Of a stretch of 9,712 nt of DNA, positions 1 to 6,300 are shown one piece after another. Source of the DNA: Anaerofilum sp. (lineage in GTDB: Bacteria; Bacillota; Clostridia; Oscillospirales; Ruminococcaceae). The stretch lies in NCBI GenBank assembly GCA_020024115.1, contig JAHHUF010000063.1:1-9712 (forward strand). Direction: 5' to 3'. The number at the start of each line of letters is the position of its first letter. The stretch's first letter is position 1. Under the pieces are notes generated by a model. The model was not told the DNA's origin. It ran no database searches and saw only the letters and a list, made by a program, of their open reading frames with translations. A program made the translations under genes and the position numbers.

Positions 1-1
1 T

Positions 2-883
2 GTGGTTGGTCTGCGCAAAGGCAGCGGACACTGGGAAAAAGCAGAAAAATTTGCCGTACAATGCTCCAACTTTAAGGTGATGGAAATTGAAGAAGCAGCA
101 AAAGTGGGCGATGTTGTGATGATGCTGGTTCCCGATGAACTGGCAGCAGACATCTACAATCAGCAGGTTGCACCTTATATGCAGGATGGAAATGTGCTGA
201 TGTTTGCACATGGATTTAACATTCATTTCAGTTTGATTCAGCCTGCAAAAAATCTGGATGTCATCATGGTTGCCCCCAAAGGCCCGGGACATACCGTTCG
301 CAGTCAATATCTGGAGGGAAAAGGCGTTCCCAGCCTGATTGCAGTATATCAAGACGCTTCCGGCAATGCAAAAGAATTGGCTTTGGCGTATGCAAACGGC
401 ATTGGTGCAGGCAGAGCAGGGATTTTGGAAACCACCTTCCGTGAAGAAACCGAAACCGACCTGTTTGGTGAGCAGGCAGTTTTGTGCGGTGGTGTTTGTG
501 AACTGATGCACGCAGGCTTTGATACTTTGGTTGAAGCTGGCTATGAGCCGGAAATGGCATATTTTGAGTGCATCCACGAAATGAAACTGATTGTTGATTT
601 GATTAACGAAGGCGGTTTTGGAAAAATGCGCTATTCCATTTCCAACACAGCCGAATACGGCGATTATCGCACAGGAAAACGCCTCGTCACCGAAGAAACA
701 CGCAAGGAAATGAAAAAAGTCTTGTCCGAAATTCAGGATGGCAGCTTTGCAAGTGAGTTCATGCAGGAAATGGGTGCAGGCAGAAAAGCAAAGTTTTTGG
801 CAACTCGCCGCTTGCAGGCAGAGCATCCCGTTGAGGCTGTTGGTGCAGATTTGCGCAATATGATGAGTTGGCTGAAAAAATAA
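2..883 (+). CDS. ilvC: Ketol-acid reductoisomerase, class I, 5'-truncated by the window edge
   Basis: This enzyme carries out the Mg2+- and NADPH-dependent isomeroreduction of acetolactate or acetohydroxybutyrate, the second common step of valine, isoleucine and leucine synthesis, in the cytoplasm. The visible 293 codons begin inside the Rossmann domain: the GTG at base 2 is an ordinary Val of the VVGLRKGS strand, not a start. Lined up with class I enzymes, about 37 N-terminal residues, including the glycine-rich nucleotide loop, lie upstream of the window. The catalytic set is complete: His70 in FAHGFNIHF, Asp153 and Glu157 in DLFGEQAVLCGG, Glu189 and Glu193 in ECIHEMK, and Ser214 in YSISNTAEYGD. 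Their spacing matches the family's Asp190/Glu194/Glu226/Glu230/Ser251 set. The protein ends in the typical MMSWLKK, so this is the short class I form. The frame is intact and a hairpin follows 30 bp after the stop, so this is probably the last gene of its transcript. Confidence 0.97.
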   Translation: MVGLRKGSGHWEKAEKFAVQCSNFKVMEIEEAAKVGDVVMMLVPDELAADIYNQQVAPYMQDGNVLMFAHGFNIHFSLIQPAKNLDVIMVAPKGPGHTVRSQYLEGKGVPSLIAVYQDASGNAKELALAYANGIGAGRAGILETTFREETETDLFGEQAVLCGGVCELMHAGFDTLVEAGYEPEMAYFECIHEMKLIVDLINEGGFGKMRYSISNTAEYGDYRTGKRLVTEETRKEMKKVLSEIQDGSFASEFMQEMGAGRKAKFLATRRLQAEHPVEAVGADLRNMMSWLKK

Positions 884-910
884 CTTTTTTAACGCATAGA
901 GGGGAATGAA

Positions 911-951
911 TCGGCTGTTTATGCTTTTGGCATAGACAGCTGATTGTGTTT
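911..951 (+). terminator. Rho-independent terminator after ilvC
   Basis: An 11-bp stem, GCTGTTTATGC (914-924) with GCATAGACAGC (930-940), contains one G-U pair and closes a 5-nt loop. Two or three further outer pairs extend it to about 911-943. A T-rich but interrupted tail (TTGTGTTT) follows. It lies between ilvC and the next promoter, which fits termination of the ilvC transcript. Confidence 0.7.
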
Positions 952-990
952 ATATGCAGAGAGATTCCAAAGAAAAACAATCGAAAATGC

Positions 991-1019
991 TTGTTTGATG
1001 GAGAAATTTGCCGTATAAT
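991..1019 (+). promoter_or_regulatory. Sigma-A-type promoter of the glycosyltransferase-glf operon
   Basis: A -35 box TTGTTT (991-996) and a perfect -10 box TATAAT (1014-1019) are separated by exactly 17 bp. The predicted start of transcription is near 1026, giving a leader of about 46 nt before the ATG at 1072. The promoter lies inside the upstream open extension of the glycosyltransferase frame, which supports the downstream start codon. Confidence 0.7.
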
Positions 1020-1071
1020 GAAACATAATAACATAAGCATGCAACAAATGCTTTGGAAAAAGGGGAGCAAT

Positions 1072-2088
1072 ATGAAACTTTTGTCAATTGCAGTGCCTTG
1101 TTACAATTCACAAGATTATATGCGTCATTGTATTGATGTGCTGCTGCAAGGTGGAAACGAAGTAGAAATTTTGATTATAAATGATGGTTCCAGTGATAAC
1201 ACGGCTGCAATTGCAGAGGAATATCAAGCAAATTATCCCTCTATTGTGCGCGCCATTCATCAGGAAAACGGGGGACATGGTGCGGCAGTGATGACAGGCG
1301 TTAAAAATGCCACCGGAAAATACTTTAAAGTGGTGGACAGCGATGACTGGCTGGAGGATGAAGCCTATGCAAAAGTGCTGGCAGAACTGCGTGGTTTTGA
1401 ACAAAAGAAAATACAAACCGATTTGTTTGTTTGCAACTATGTGTATGAAAAAACAGCCTCAAATTTGCAGCGTCCAATCCGTTATGCAAATGTTTTGCCA
1501 GAAAAGAAGATGCTGACATGGGACGATGTGGGGAAATTCCACAAAGGGCAGTATCTGCTGATGCACGCTGTTATTTATCGCACCCAGCTTTTGCTTGACT
1601 GCAAACTGGATTTGCCTCGTCATACATTCTATGTGGATAATTTGTTTGTCTATCTTCCATTGCCCTATGTAAAAACTTTATACTATCTCAATGTGGATTT
1701 GTATCGCTATTTTATCGGCAGGGATGACCAGTCAGTGCAGGAGCAGGTGATGATTAAACGCATTGACCAACAGCTGCGGGTCAACGGGCTGATGCTTCAA
1801 CAGGTGCAGCTAGCAAGAGTGCAGAATAAACGCCTGCAAAGCTATATGTATAACTATTTGGAAATTATCACCACAATTTCCTCTATTTTGTGTATTCGCT
1901 CTGGAACAGAGGAAAACCGAAAGAAAAAAGAGGCACTTTGGGAGATGATTCGCACTCAGCACCCCTGGGAATACCGCCGTTTGCGATATGGGCTTTTGGG
2001 CAGAATGATGAACTGCAAAACCGCTGTCGGCAGATGGGTTGCAGTGCAAGCGTATAAAATCAGCCAAAAGTTTGTGGGCTTTAACTAA
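1072..2088 (+). CDS. Family 2 glycosyltransferase (GT-A fold)
   Basis: A 338-residue cytoplasmic or membrane-associated sugar transferase that would move a sugar from a nucleotide donor onto a glycan or lipid-linked acceptor. The N-terminal third is a standard GT2 domain: LSIAVPCYN at residues 4-12, the uracil-binding strand IINDGSSDNT at 35-44, and the metal-binding DXD-type VDSDDW at 88-93. An acidic segment, FYVDN (186-190), sits where the catalytic base of these enzymes is usually found. The C-terminal ~130 residues are basic and helical, and no membrane span is evident. The frame stays open upstream to 946. I chose ATG 1072 because AAAAGGGGAG lies 5-10 bp before it, the promoter -10 box lies at 1014-1019, and the protein then begins at the conserved first beta strand. 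glf starts 10 bp after the stop, so the two are co-transcribed. The donor could be UDP-galactofuranose, but that comes from the neighbour only. Confidence 0.9.
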   Translation: MKLLSIAVPCYNSQDYMRHCIDVLLQGGNEVEILIINDGSSDNTAAIAEEYQANYPSIVRAIHQENGGHGAAVMTGVKNATGKYFKVVDSDDWLEDEAYAKVLAELRGFEQKKIQTDLFVCNYVYEKTASNLQRPIRYANVLPEKKMLTWDDVGKFHKGQYLLMHAVIYRTQLLLDCKLDLPRHTFYVDNLFVYLPLPYVKTLYYLNVDLYRYFIGRDDQSVQEQVMIKRIDQQLRVNGLMLQQVQLARVQNKRLQSYMYNYLEIITTISSILCIRSGTEENRKKKEALWEMIRTQHPWEYRRLRYGLLGRMMNCKTAVGRWVAVQAYKISQKFVGFN

Positions 2089-2098
2089 GGAGCAGCCA

Positions 2099-3202
2099 AT
2101 GAAATATGATTATTTAATTGTAGGGGCAGGGCTGTTTGGGGCAGTGTTTGCTCATCAGGCAAAAAAACAGGGTAAAACCTGTCTTGTCATTGACCGCCGA
2201 AACCATATTGGCGGCAATATCTACTGCGAAACAATAGAAGATATTCGAGTACATCGCTATGGTGCGCATATTTTCCACACCTCAGATAAAGAAGTGTGGG
2301 AATATGTCAACCAGTTTGTTTCTTTTAATCACTACATCAATGCCCCTGTTGCAATTTATAAAGATGAATTGTATAATCTGCCCTTTAATATGAACACATT
2401 CTCCAAGATGTGGAATATCCGCACCCCACAAGAAGCAAAGCAAATCATTCAAAGCCAGATTGAAGAATTGAACATTCAAGACCCCCAAAATTTGGAAGAA
2501 CAAGCCCTCAAACTGGTGGGAAAAGATGTCTATGAAAAGTTGATTCAGGGCTACACCGAAAAGCAATGGGGACGCAGCTGCAAAGAGCTGCCAGCGTTTA
2601 TCATTAAACGACTGCCCCTGCGATTTACCTATGATAACAACTATTTCAGTGACCCCTATCAGGGGATTCCCATTGAGGGGTATAATGCCCTGATTGAAGG
2701 GCTGTTGCAAGGGATAGAGGTGCAGCTTAGCACAGACTATGTCCAGTGGAACAAACAAACCGAACACCAAGCGGAAAAAATTGTGTATACAGGCATGATT
2801 GATGAATTTTTCGATTTTTGCTATGGTGCATTGGAATATCGTACGGTATCCTTTGAAACAGAAGTTTTGGACTGTGACAACTATCAGGGCAATGCGGTGG
2901 TGAACTATACAGAAAAAGAAATTCCCTATACACGCATCATTGAACACAAGCATTTTGAGTTTGGTACACAGCGCAAAACAGTCATCAGCAAAGAATATCC
3001 TGCTGAATGGCAAAAGGGCAGCGAGCCATATTATCCGGTGAACGATGAGAAAAACCAGCAGCTCTACCAAAAATATCAGCAATTGGCAAAAACACAGCCA
3101 AATGTGCTGTTTGGGGGCAGACTGGGAGCGTATCGGTATTATGATATGGACAAGGTCATTCGTGCCGCGTTGGATGCCGCAAAACAAGAATTTGATTGCT
3201 GA
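2099..3202 (+). CDS. glf: UDP-galactopyranose mutase
   Basis: A flavoenzyme that interconverts UDP-galactopyranose and UDP-galactofuranose, supplying the furanose donor for surface polysaccharides. Its 367 residues are the normal bacterial length. The FAD-binding Rossmann motif is at the N-terminus (YLIVGAGLFG, 5-14), followed by the dinucleotide-fold acidic end and the IGGNIY loop (IDRR at 31-34, IGGN at 37-40). Family signatures RYGAHIFHT (53-61), YNLPFN (92-97), YTEKQWGRS (152-160) and the C-terminal FGGRLGAYRYYDMD (338-351) are all present. Trp157 and Arg171 correspond to the mobile-loop substrate contacts known in the Klebsiella enzyme. The frame is open back to 2039, inside the preceding gene, but AAGGAG overlapping that gene's stop sits 7 bp before ATG 2099, which gives the canonical N-terminus. 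It is translationally close to the glycosyltransferase (10-bp gap) and ends just before a strong terminator. Confidence 0.97.
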   Translation: MKYDYLIVGAGLFGAVFAHQAKKQGKTCLVIDRRNHIGGNIYCETIEDIRVHRYGAHIFHTSDKEVWEYVNQFVSFNHYINAPVAIYKDELYNLPFNMNTFSKMWNIRTPQEAKQIIQSQIEELNIQDPQNLEEQALKLVGKDVYEKLIQGYTEKQWGRSCKELPAFIIKRLPLRFTYDNNYFSDPYQGIPIEGYNALIEGLLQGIEVQLSTDYVQWNKQTEHQAEKIVYTGMIDEFFDFCYGALEYRTVSFETEVLDCDNYQGNAVVNYTEKEIPYTRIIEHKHFEFGTQRKTVISKEYPAEWQKGSEPYYPVNDEKNQQLYQKYQQLAKTQPNVLFGGRLGAYRYYDMDKVIRAALDAAKQEFDC

Positions 3203-3206
3203 AACA

Positions 3207-3240
3207 AAAAACTTGTACAATCGAAGTTGTACGAGTTTTT
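3207..3240. terminator. Bidirectional terminator between glf and the convergent exporter gene
   Basis: A 14-bp stem (3207-3220 with 3227-3240) with one G-U pair and a TCGAAG loop. It carries an A-run on the left and a T-run on the right, so it can end transcripts from both directions. It lies in the 51-bp gap between glf (plus) and the TauE/SafE gene (minus). Confidence 0.85.
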
Positions 3241-3253
3241 GTTGTTTTATGTA

Positions 3254-4036
3254 TTAGATACAATAGCGATAGACATTGTAGCCACAGATAAACATAATCA
3301 CAACCATCAAGCCAATCAATAGCTTGTCGGTGTGGGAGTTGTCCATTTTTTTGCTCAAAAATCTGCCCACAATGCCACCGCCAATGCCGCCAATAATCAT
3401 AAGAATCAAAGAAACAGGCTCAAAGGCAGGAACAGAATGTGTCGCAAGCGTAGTCACAAGGTTAGAGATCTGGCTGAATAAAATGACAAATAAGCTGTTT
3501 TGAGAAGCTGTTTTGGTATCCATACTAAAGAAATAAAACAGCACTACCAGATTGATTGGCCCACCGCCAATGCCCAAAAGGCTGCTCATGGTTCCCAAAG
3601 CAAAACCAATCAAAACAACCAAAATGTCATTTGTAACATTCAAGGTTGAAATTTTATCCTTTTTGAGGGTGTAAAGCAATGTACCCAAGGTTACCACCAG
3701 CAAACAGCCAGCCTGTACTGCGCCAGCCATATTGGGGTTTTCAAACAGCCGTTGAAGCCAAGAGAAAATTTGTCCGCCGGCAAAACCACCCACAATTGAG
3801 CCGATTACCAAAGGAATACTGCGACGCAGATTGATTTTGCTTTCTTTGGAAACCATAAGTTTTCCCACAGAATACAAACTCATAGACAGCACGGTGCACC
3901 CAGACAAAAAACTGCTGACAGCAACCCCAGCCATTCCTGTTACATCCAGCAGCGGTTTGATAATAACACCACCGCCAATGCCACAGATACTTCCGATAAT
4001 ACTAGCTGCAAAACTGATAATCAAGAAAAATAACAT
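3254..4036 (-). CDS. TauE/SafE (DUF81) family membrane anion exporter
   Basis: A 260-residue integral membrane protein of the TauE/SafE family. Characterised members export sulfite, sulfoacetate or related anions; the substrate here is unknown. About eight hydrophobic segments are visible (roughly residues 2-24, 36-60, 73-95, 107-123, 137-168, 180-199, 206-226, 238-256). The family's internal duplication shows in two glycine signatures, CGIGGG (18-23) and LGIGGG (154-159), each followed by a short hydrophobic run. The start at 4036 has GGAAGGA about 10 bp upstream, inside the 26-bp gap from the reconstructed stop of the LysR pseudogene (4063). The gene therefore probably formed the second cistron of a regulator-exporter operon. 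It is intact although that upstream gene is broken, so it either keeps an internal promoter or has not yet decayed. I saw no obvious promoter immediately upstream. Confidence 0.9.
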   Translation of the reverse strand: MLFFLIISFAASIIGSICGIGGGVIIKPLLDVTGMAGVAVSSFLSGCTVLSMSLYSVGKLMVSKESKINLRRSIPLVIGSIVGGFAGGQIFSWLQRLFENPNMAGAVQAGCLLVVTLGTLLYTLKKDKISTLNVTNDILVVLIGFALGTMSSLLGIGGGPINLVVLFYFFSMDTKTASQNSLFVILFSQISNLVTTLATHSVPAFEPVSLILMIIGGIGGGIVGRFLSKKMDNSHTDKLLIGLMVVIMFICGYNVYRYCI

Positions 4037-4062
4037 AACACCAAAGTCCTTCCCTATACAAT

Positions 4063-4978
4063 CTATTTGCTTTTGCCACTTTTATCCGGCTGGGATAAAA
4101 GCAGTGGATGCAACTCATGGTAGCATTCGGAAAAAATGCTGTTTTTCGCCAAATAAATGAAATATCGTGTGTTTCGCAAAAATCAGCCAGCGGAACCAGT
4201 CGCACAAGCCCTTGTTTCAGTTCGGCTTTGACCGCTGCTCCATACAAAAACGCAATGCCGCAGCCTTGTAAAAGTATTGTTTTGAGCAAGTTTATATCTC
4301 CCAGTTTCATGATGCTGTCAAAATCCTCCAAAGTTAGATTTTGTTGCCTGAGAGTCCGCTGCAAAATTGCTCGGTTGCCCGAACCGGCTTCCCGCACCGG
4401 CTTCCCGCACAAGTAAGGTTTCGGATTGTAAATCACTCATTTTGGAGGTGGATTGAAATGTGTATTGTGCAGAACAAACTGCAAAATATGGCTCTCTTTT
4501 GTAAAGCAGTGAATCATAGTCTTTTTTGTGAAGATATCCTTCTACAATTGCAAAATCAATGATTCCGTTGTCCAACGCTTCACAAAGAGCTGCGGTATTG
4601 TCCAGCTTTACCGAAATCTTTGCATAAGAGAACTGTTTGTGGTAGTCTGCAAGGGGGGCAGGCAGCAGATACATACCGGGAGTGGGTGTCACCTCAAAGT
4701 TCAGGTCTGCAAGCTGCTCGGCTGATTGTGTCAGACATCGCTGCAAATACATTTGGTCGTGTTTTGCAGTAGTTGCGGCTGTTTTGAATATTTATCCCTG
4801 TGGGGTCAGGGTCAGCCGTTTTCCTTCATAGTGAAATAAAGGAACAATTATACTGCTGCTCCAGCCAACGAATGTGTTGAGATACTGCAGGCTGCGTGAG
4901 ATTTAATGCTTCGGCAGCTTTGGTATAGTTCATATATTTACAAACAGCCAAAAATGTATGAATCCGAAAATCAAGCAT
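4063..4978 (-). pseudogene. LysR-family transcriptional regulator, broken by three indels and a nonsense codon
   Basis: This is a once-intact LysR regulator (N-terminal winged helix plus effector-binding domain) of about 300 residues. It starts at ATG 4978 with GAGAAGG 7 bp upstream. The helix-turn-helix NYTKAAEALNLTQPAVSQHI reads cleanly. The lesions, read on the minus strand, are: (a) one extra T at 4838-4840, throwing the frame into TGA (4828-4826) just after the HTH, where FHYEGKRLTLTPQG continues in the next frame; (b) an in-frame TAA at 4794-4792; (c) a 13-bp tandem duplication (4384-4396 and 4397-4409) in the codons for VREAGSGNR; (d) one base lost in a homopolymer (A6 on the plus strand, 4131-4136), after which YHELHPLLLSQPD runs to TAG at 4063. 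Correcting the three indels gives 916-13-1+1 = 903 nt, exactly 301 codons. It is divergent from the CHR transporter genes, which it probably regulated, and upstream of the TauE/SafE gene. Confidence 0.9.
4384..4409. repeat. Perfect 13-bp tandem duplication inside the LysR pseudogene
   Basis: CCGGCTTCCCGCA occurs twice head to tail (4384-4396, 4397-4409). Taking out one copy restores LLVREAGSGNRAIL, the conserved region of the LysR effector domain, so the second copy is the frame-breaking event. Confidence 0.95.
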
Positions 4979-5081
4979 ATAACTACCTTCTCATAAATTT
5001 TTGTTATCAATAAATAATTTTTCTTTATTATTGTTTTGTGGTATCGTAGATACACAGACAAAACAGAAAAGAGAAATTTGA
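4979..5081. promoter_or_regulatory. Divergent regulatory region between the LysR pseudogene and CHR genes
   Basis: This 103-bp AT-rich gap is where a LysR regulator would be expected to bind. Visible candidates are the inverted pair CAATAA (5008-5013)/TTATTG (5028-5033) and the short palindrome GTATC-GTA-GATAC (5041-5053). A loose plus-strand promoter TTGTTA (5001-5006) with TATTAT (5026-5031) has a 19-bp spacer, which is poor. None of these is proven. The region may be decaying with its genes. Confidence 0.35.
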
Positions 5082-5660
5082 ATGAAAGAACAACCAAGCA
5101 AAGCACAACTTCTTTGGAAACTGTTCAAAGCAACTTTCACACTGAGTGCTTTTACTTTTGGTGGTGGATTTGTGATTGTGTCTTTGATGAAAAAAATTTG
5201 TTGAGGAGATGCACTGGCTGGAAAAAGATGAAATGTTGGATATTACAGTTATTTCTCAGTCTTGCTCGGGGCCAATTCCCATCAACGCATCTGTCATTTT
5301 GGGCTATCGTATGTGCGGTATTTTGGGGGCGTTGGTAGTGATTTTGGGCACTGTGCTGCCACCAATGATTATTATTTCGGTTATTTCTCATTTTTACACC
5401 CAATTCCGCACCAATTAAATCATTGCCGTAGCACTGCAAGTGATGCTGCTATTATTTTTGATGTGGTTATCAATTTGGCAACCCATGTTCTACAAACACG
5501 GCGTGTGCTGTATATTGGGTTGATGGTGGTAGCTTTTACTGCAAAAGTAATCTTTAGTATCAGTGCAATGACCATCATCCTTATTTGTTTGGGGATTGGC
5601 ATTGCAGAAATGCTGCTGAAACTGAAACAGCAAACAAAAGCAGAAGGAGAGAGTGCATAA
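5082..5660 (+). pseudogene. CHR-family (chromate transporter) half-protein gene, two frameshifts and a stop
   Basis: This is the first gene of a short-chain CHR pair, in which two ~190-residue membrane proteins together make one chromate-ion-type transporter. The span of 579 nt matches the family length. Reading starts at ATG 5082 and gives the family signature AFTFGGGF at residues 23-30. It then fails at an A7 run (5190-5196), where A6 would continue as KKFVEEMHWLEKDE but A7 gives TGA at 5202-5204. The next part reads in another frame and holds the second signature SGPIPINASVILGY, ending at an in-frame TAA (5416-5418) after FRTN. A second slip near 5437-5440 (net loss of one base) returns to the original frame for AAIIFDVVINLATHVLQ and a last hydrophobic span, ending at 5658-5660. 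The start has only a weak purine-rich site. It precedes its partner gene by 1 bp and is almost certainly non-functional. Confidence 0.85.
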
Positions 5661-5661
5661 T

Positions 5662-6039
5662 ATGTTCATCTTATTGGCAGGTGTGCCCGGTGCAATTTTA
5701 TGTACATTGGGCTGTGTTCTGCCTTCCTTTATCATCTGCCTTGCCCTTGCATTTTTCTATTATAAATATCGCAGCTTTGATGGTGTTCAGACCGTATTGG
5801 CATCTTTGCGCCCTGTTGTGGTTGCATTGATTGGTTCTGCTAGAATTTCCATCCTAACTTTGGCGTTGTTTTCGGGTGAAGGCAGTGCAATTGAATGGAG
5901 CAATCTGCATTTGATTGAATTTGCTTTATTTATCGGCGGACTTTATCTGCTCCGAAAATACAAAGCCCATTCGATTGCCATTATTTTTGGCTCAGGCGTT
6001 GTGGGAACAGCTGCTTATTTTGCGTTGGGTTTGATATAA
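5662..6039 (+). CDS. CHR-family (chromate transporter) second half, N-terminally truncated remnant
   Basis: A 125-residue open frame starting at ATG 5662, one base after the preceding pseudogene's stop, with AGAAGGAG 12-19 bp upstream. From residue 6 the protein is a good CHR C-terminal portion: AGVPGAILCTLGCVLPSF, then LASLRPVVVALIGSA, then further hydrophobic segments to the end. Only five residues (MFILL) precede this. Intact partners of this type are about 175-190 residues, and comparison with the first gene shows that about 60-70 residues carrying the FGGG and PGPI signatures have been removed. The simplest reading is an internal deletion that fused the original first codons to the middle of the gene. 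The frame is translatable, but a working transporter is unlikely, since signature residues are gone and the partner gene is broken. It is followed at once by a strong terminator. Confidence 0.75.
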   Translation: MFILLAGVPGAILCTLGCVLPSFIICLALAFFYYKYRSFDGVQTVLASLRPVVVALIGSARISILTLALFSGEGSAIEWSNLHLIEFALFIGGLYLLRKYKAHSIAIIFGSGVVGTAAYFALGLI

Positions 6040-6057
6040 AGTTGTTTTAACAAGTGG

Positions 6058-6085
6058 AAAGACGGCGTTTGCCGTCTTTTTTGTT
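6058..6085 (+). terminator. Rho-independent terminator of the CHR operon
   Basis: AAAGACGGC (6058-6066) pairs perfectly with GCCGTCTTT (6071-6079) around a GTTT loop, followed by further T residues (TTTTGTTG). It begins 19 bp after the last stop codon and is a textbook terminator. The A-rich left flank could also let it act on the minus strand. Confidence 0.9.
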
Positions 6086-6211
6086 GCATAAAAGTCGATT
6101 GTATTGTTTGATATTTTTATACTTTATTTTATTATACACATAAACTCAAAAAATGGAAATAAAAACAAACAACAAAAATCTTTTTGAATAAAAAAAGGGA
6201 TACATTATGGT

Positions 6212-6240
6212 TTTACAACAAAAAGATTTAAGGATATAAT
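6212..6240 (+). promoter_or_regulatory. Sigma-A-type promoter of the sulfatase-anSME operon
   Basis: TTTACA (6212-6217) and TATAAT (6235-6240) are separated by 17 bp, a near-consensus promoter. Transcription would begin near 6247, leaving a ~54-nt leader with an AAAGGAG ribosome binding site (6288-6294) 6 bp before ATG 6301. The AT-rich DNA from 6086 to 6211 shows no other element I could support. Confidence 0.75.
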
Positions 6241-6300
6241 AAAAGTATCATGTTCTTTAAATTTTTTACAATCACTTTGTGTATTTGAAAGGAGATTTTT

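Noticed and set aside
2..4. GTG as a real start codon of ilvC
   Set aside because: It is a Val within the VVGLRKGS strand; about 37 residues of the domain must precede it.
946..1071. N-terminal extension of the glycosyltransferase frame by 42 codons
   Set aside because: A TTGTTT-17-TATAAT promoter lies inside it, the ATG at 1072 has a good ribosome site, and the extension adds nothing resembling a GT2 domain.
2039..2098. Upstream start for glf inside the glycosyltransferase gene
   Set aside because: No ribosome site there, while AAGGAG sits 7 bp before 2099 and the mutase family starts right at the Rossmann strand.
2282..3220. 312-codon open frame on the minus strand opposite glf
   Set aside because: It is a shadow of a well-conserved gene; its translation is low-complexity hydrophobic sequence with no domain and no ribosome site.
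4384..4409. Phase-variable switch in the LysR gene
   Set aside because: As it stands, reverting the 13-bp duplication would not restore the protein because two other indels and a stop remain.
5187..5210. Programmed frameshifting or transcriptional slippage on the A7 run in the first CHR gene
   Set aside because: A slippery A7 is suggestive, but the same gene also has a TAA and a second frameshift, and the partner and regulator genes are broken too, so loss of function is simpler.
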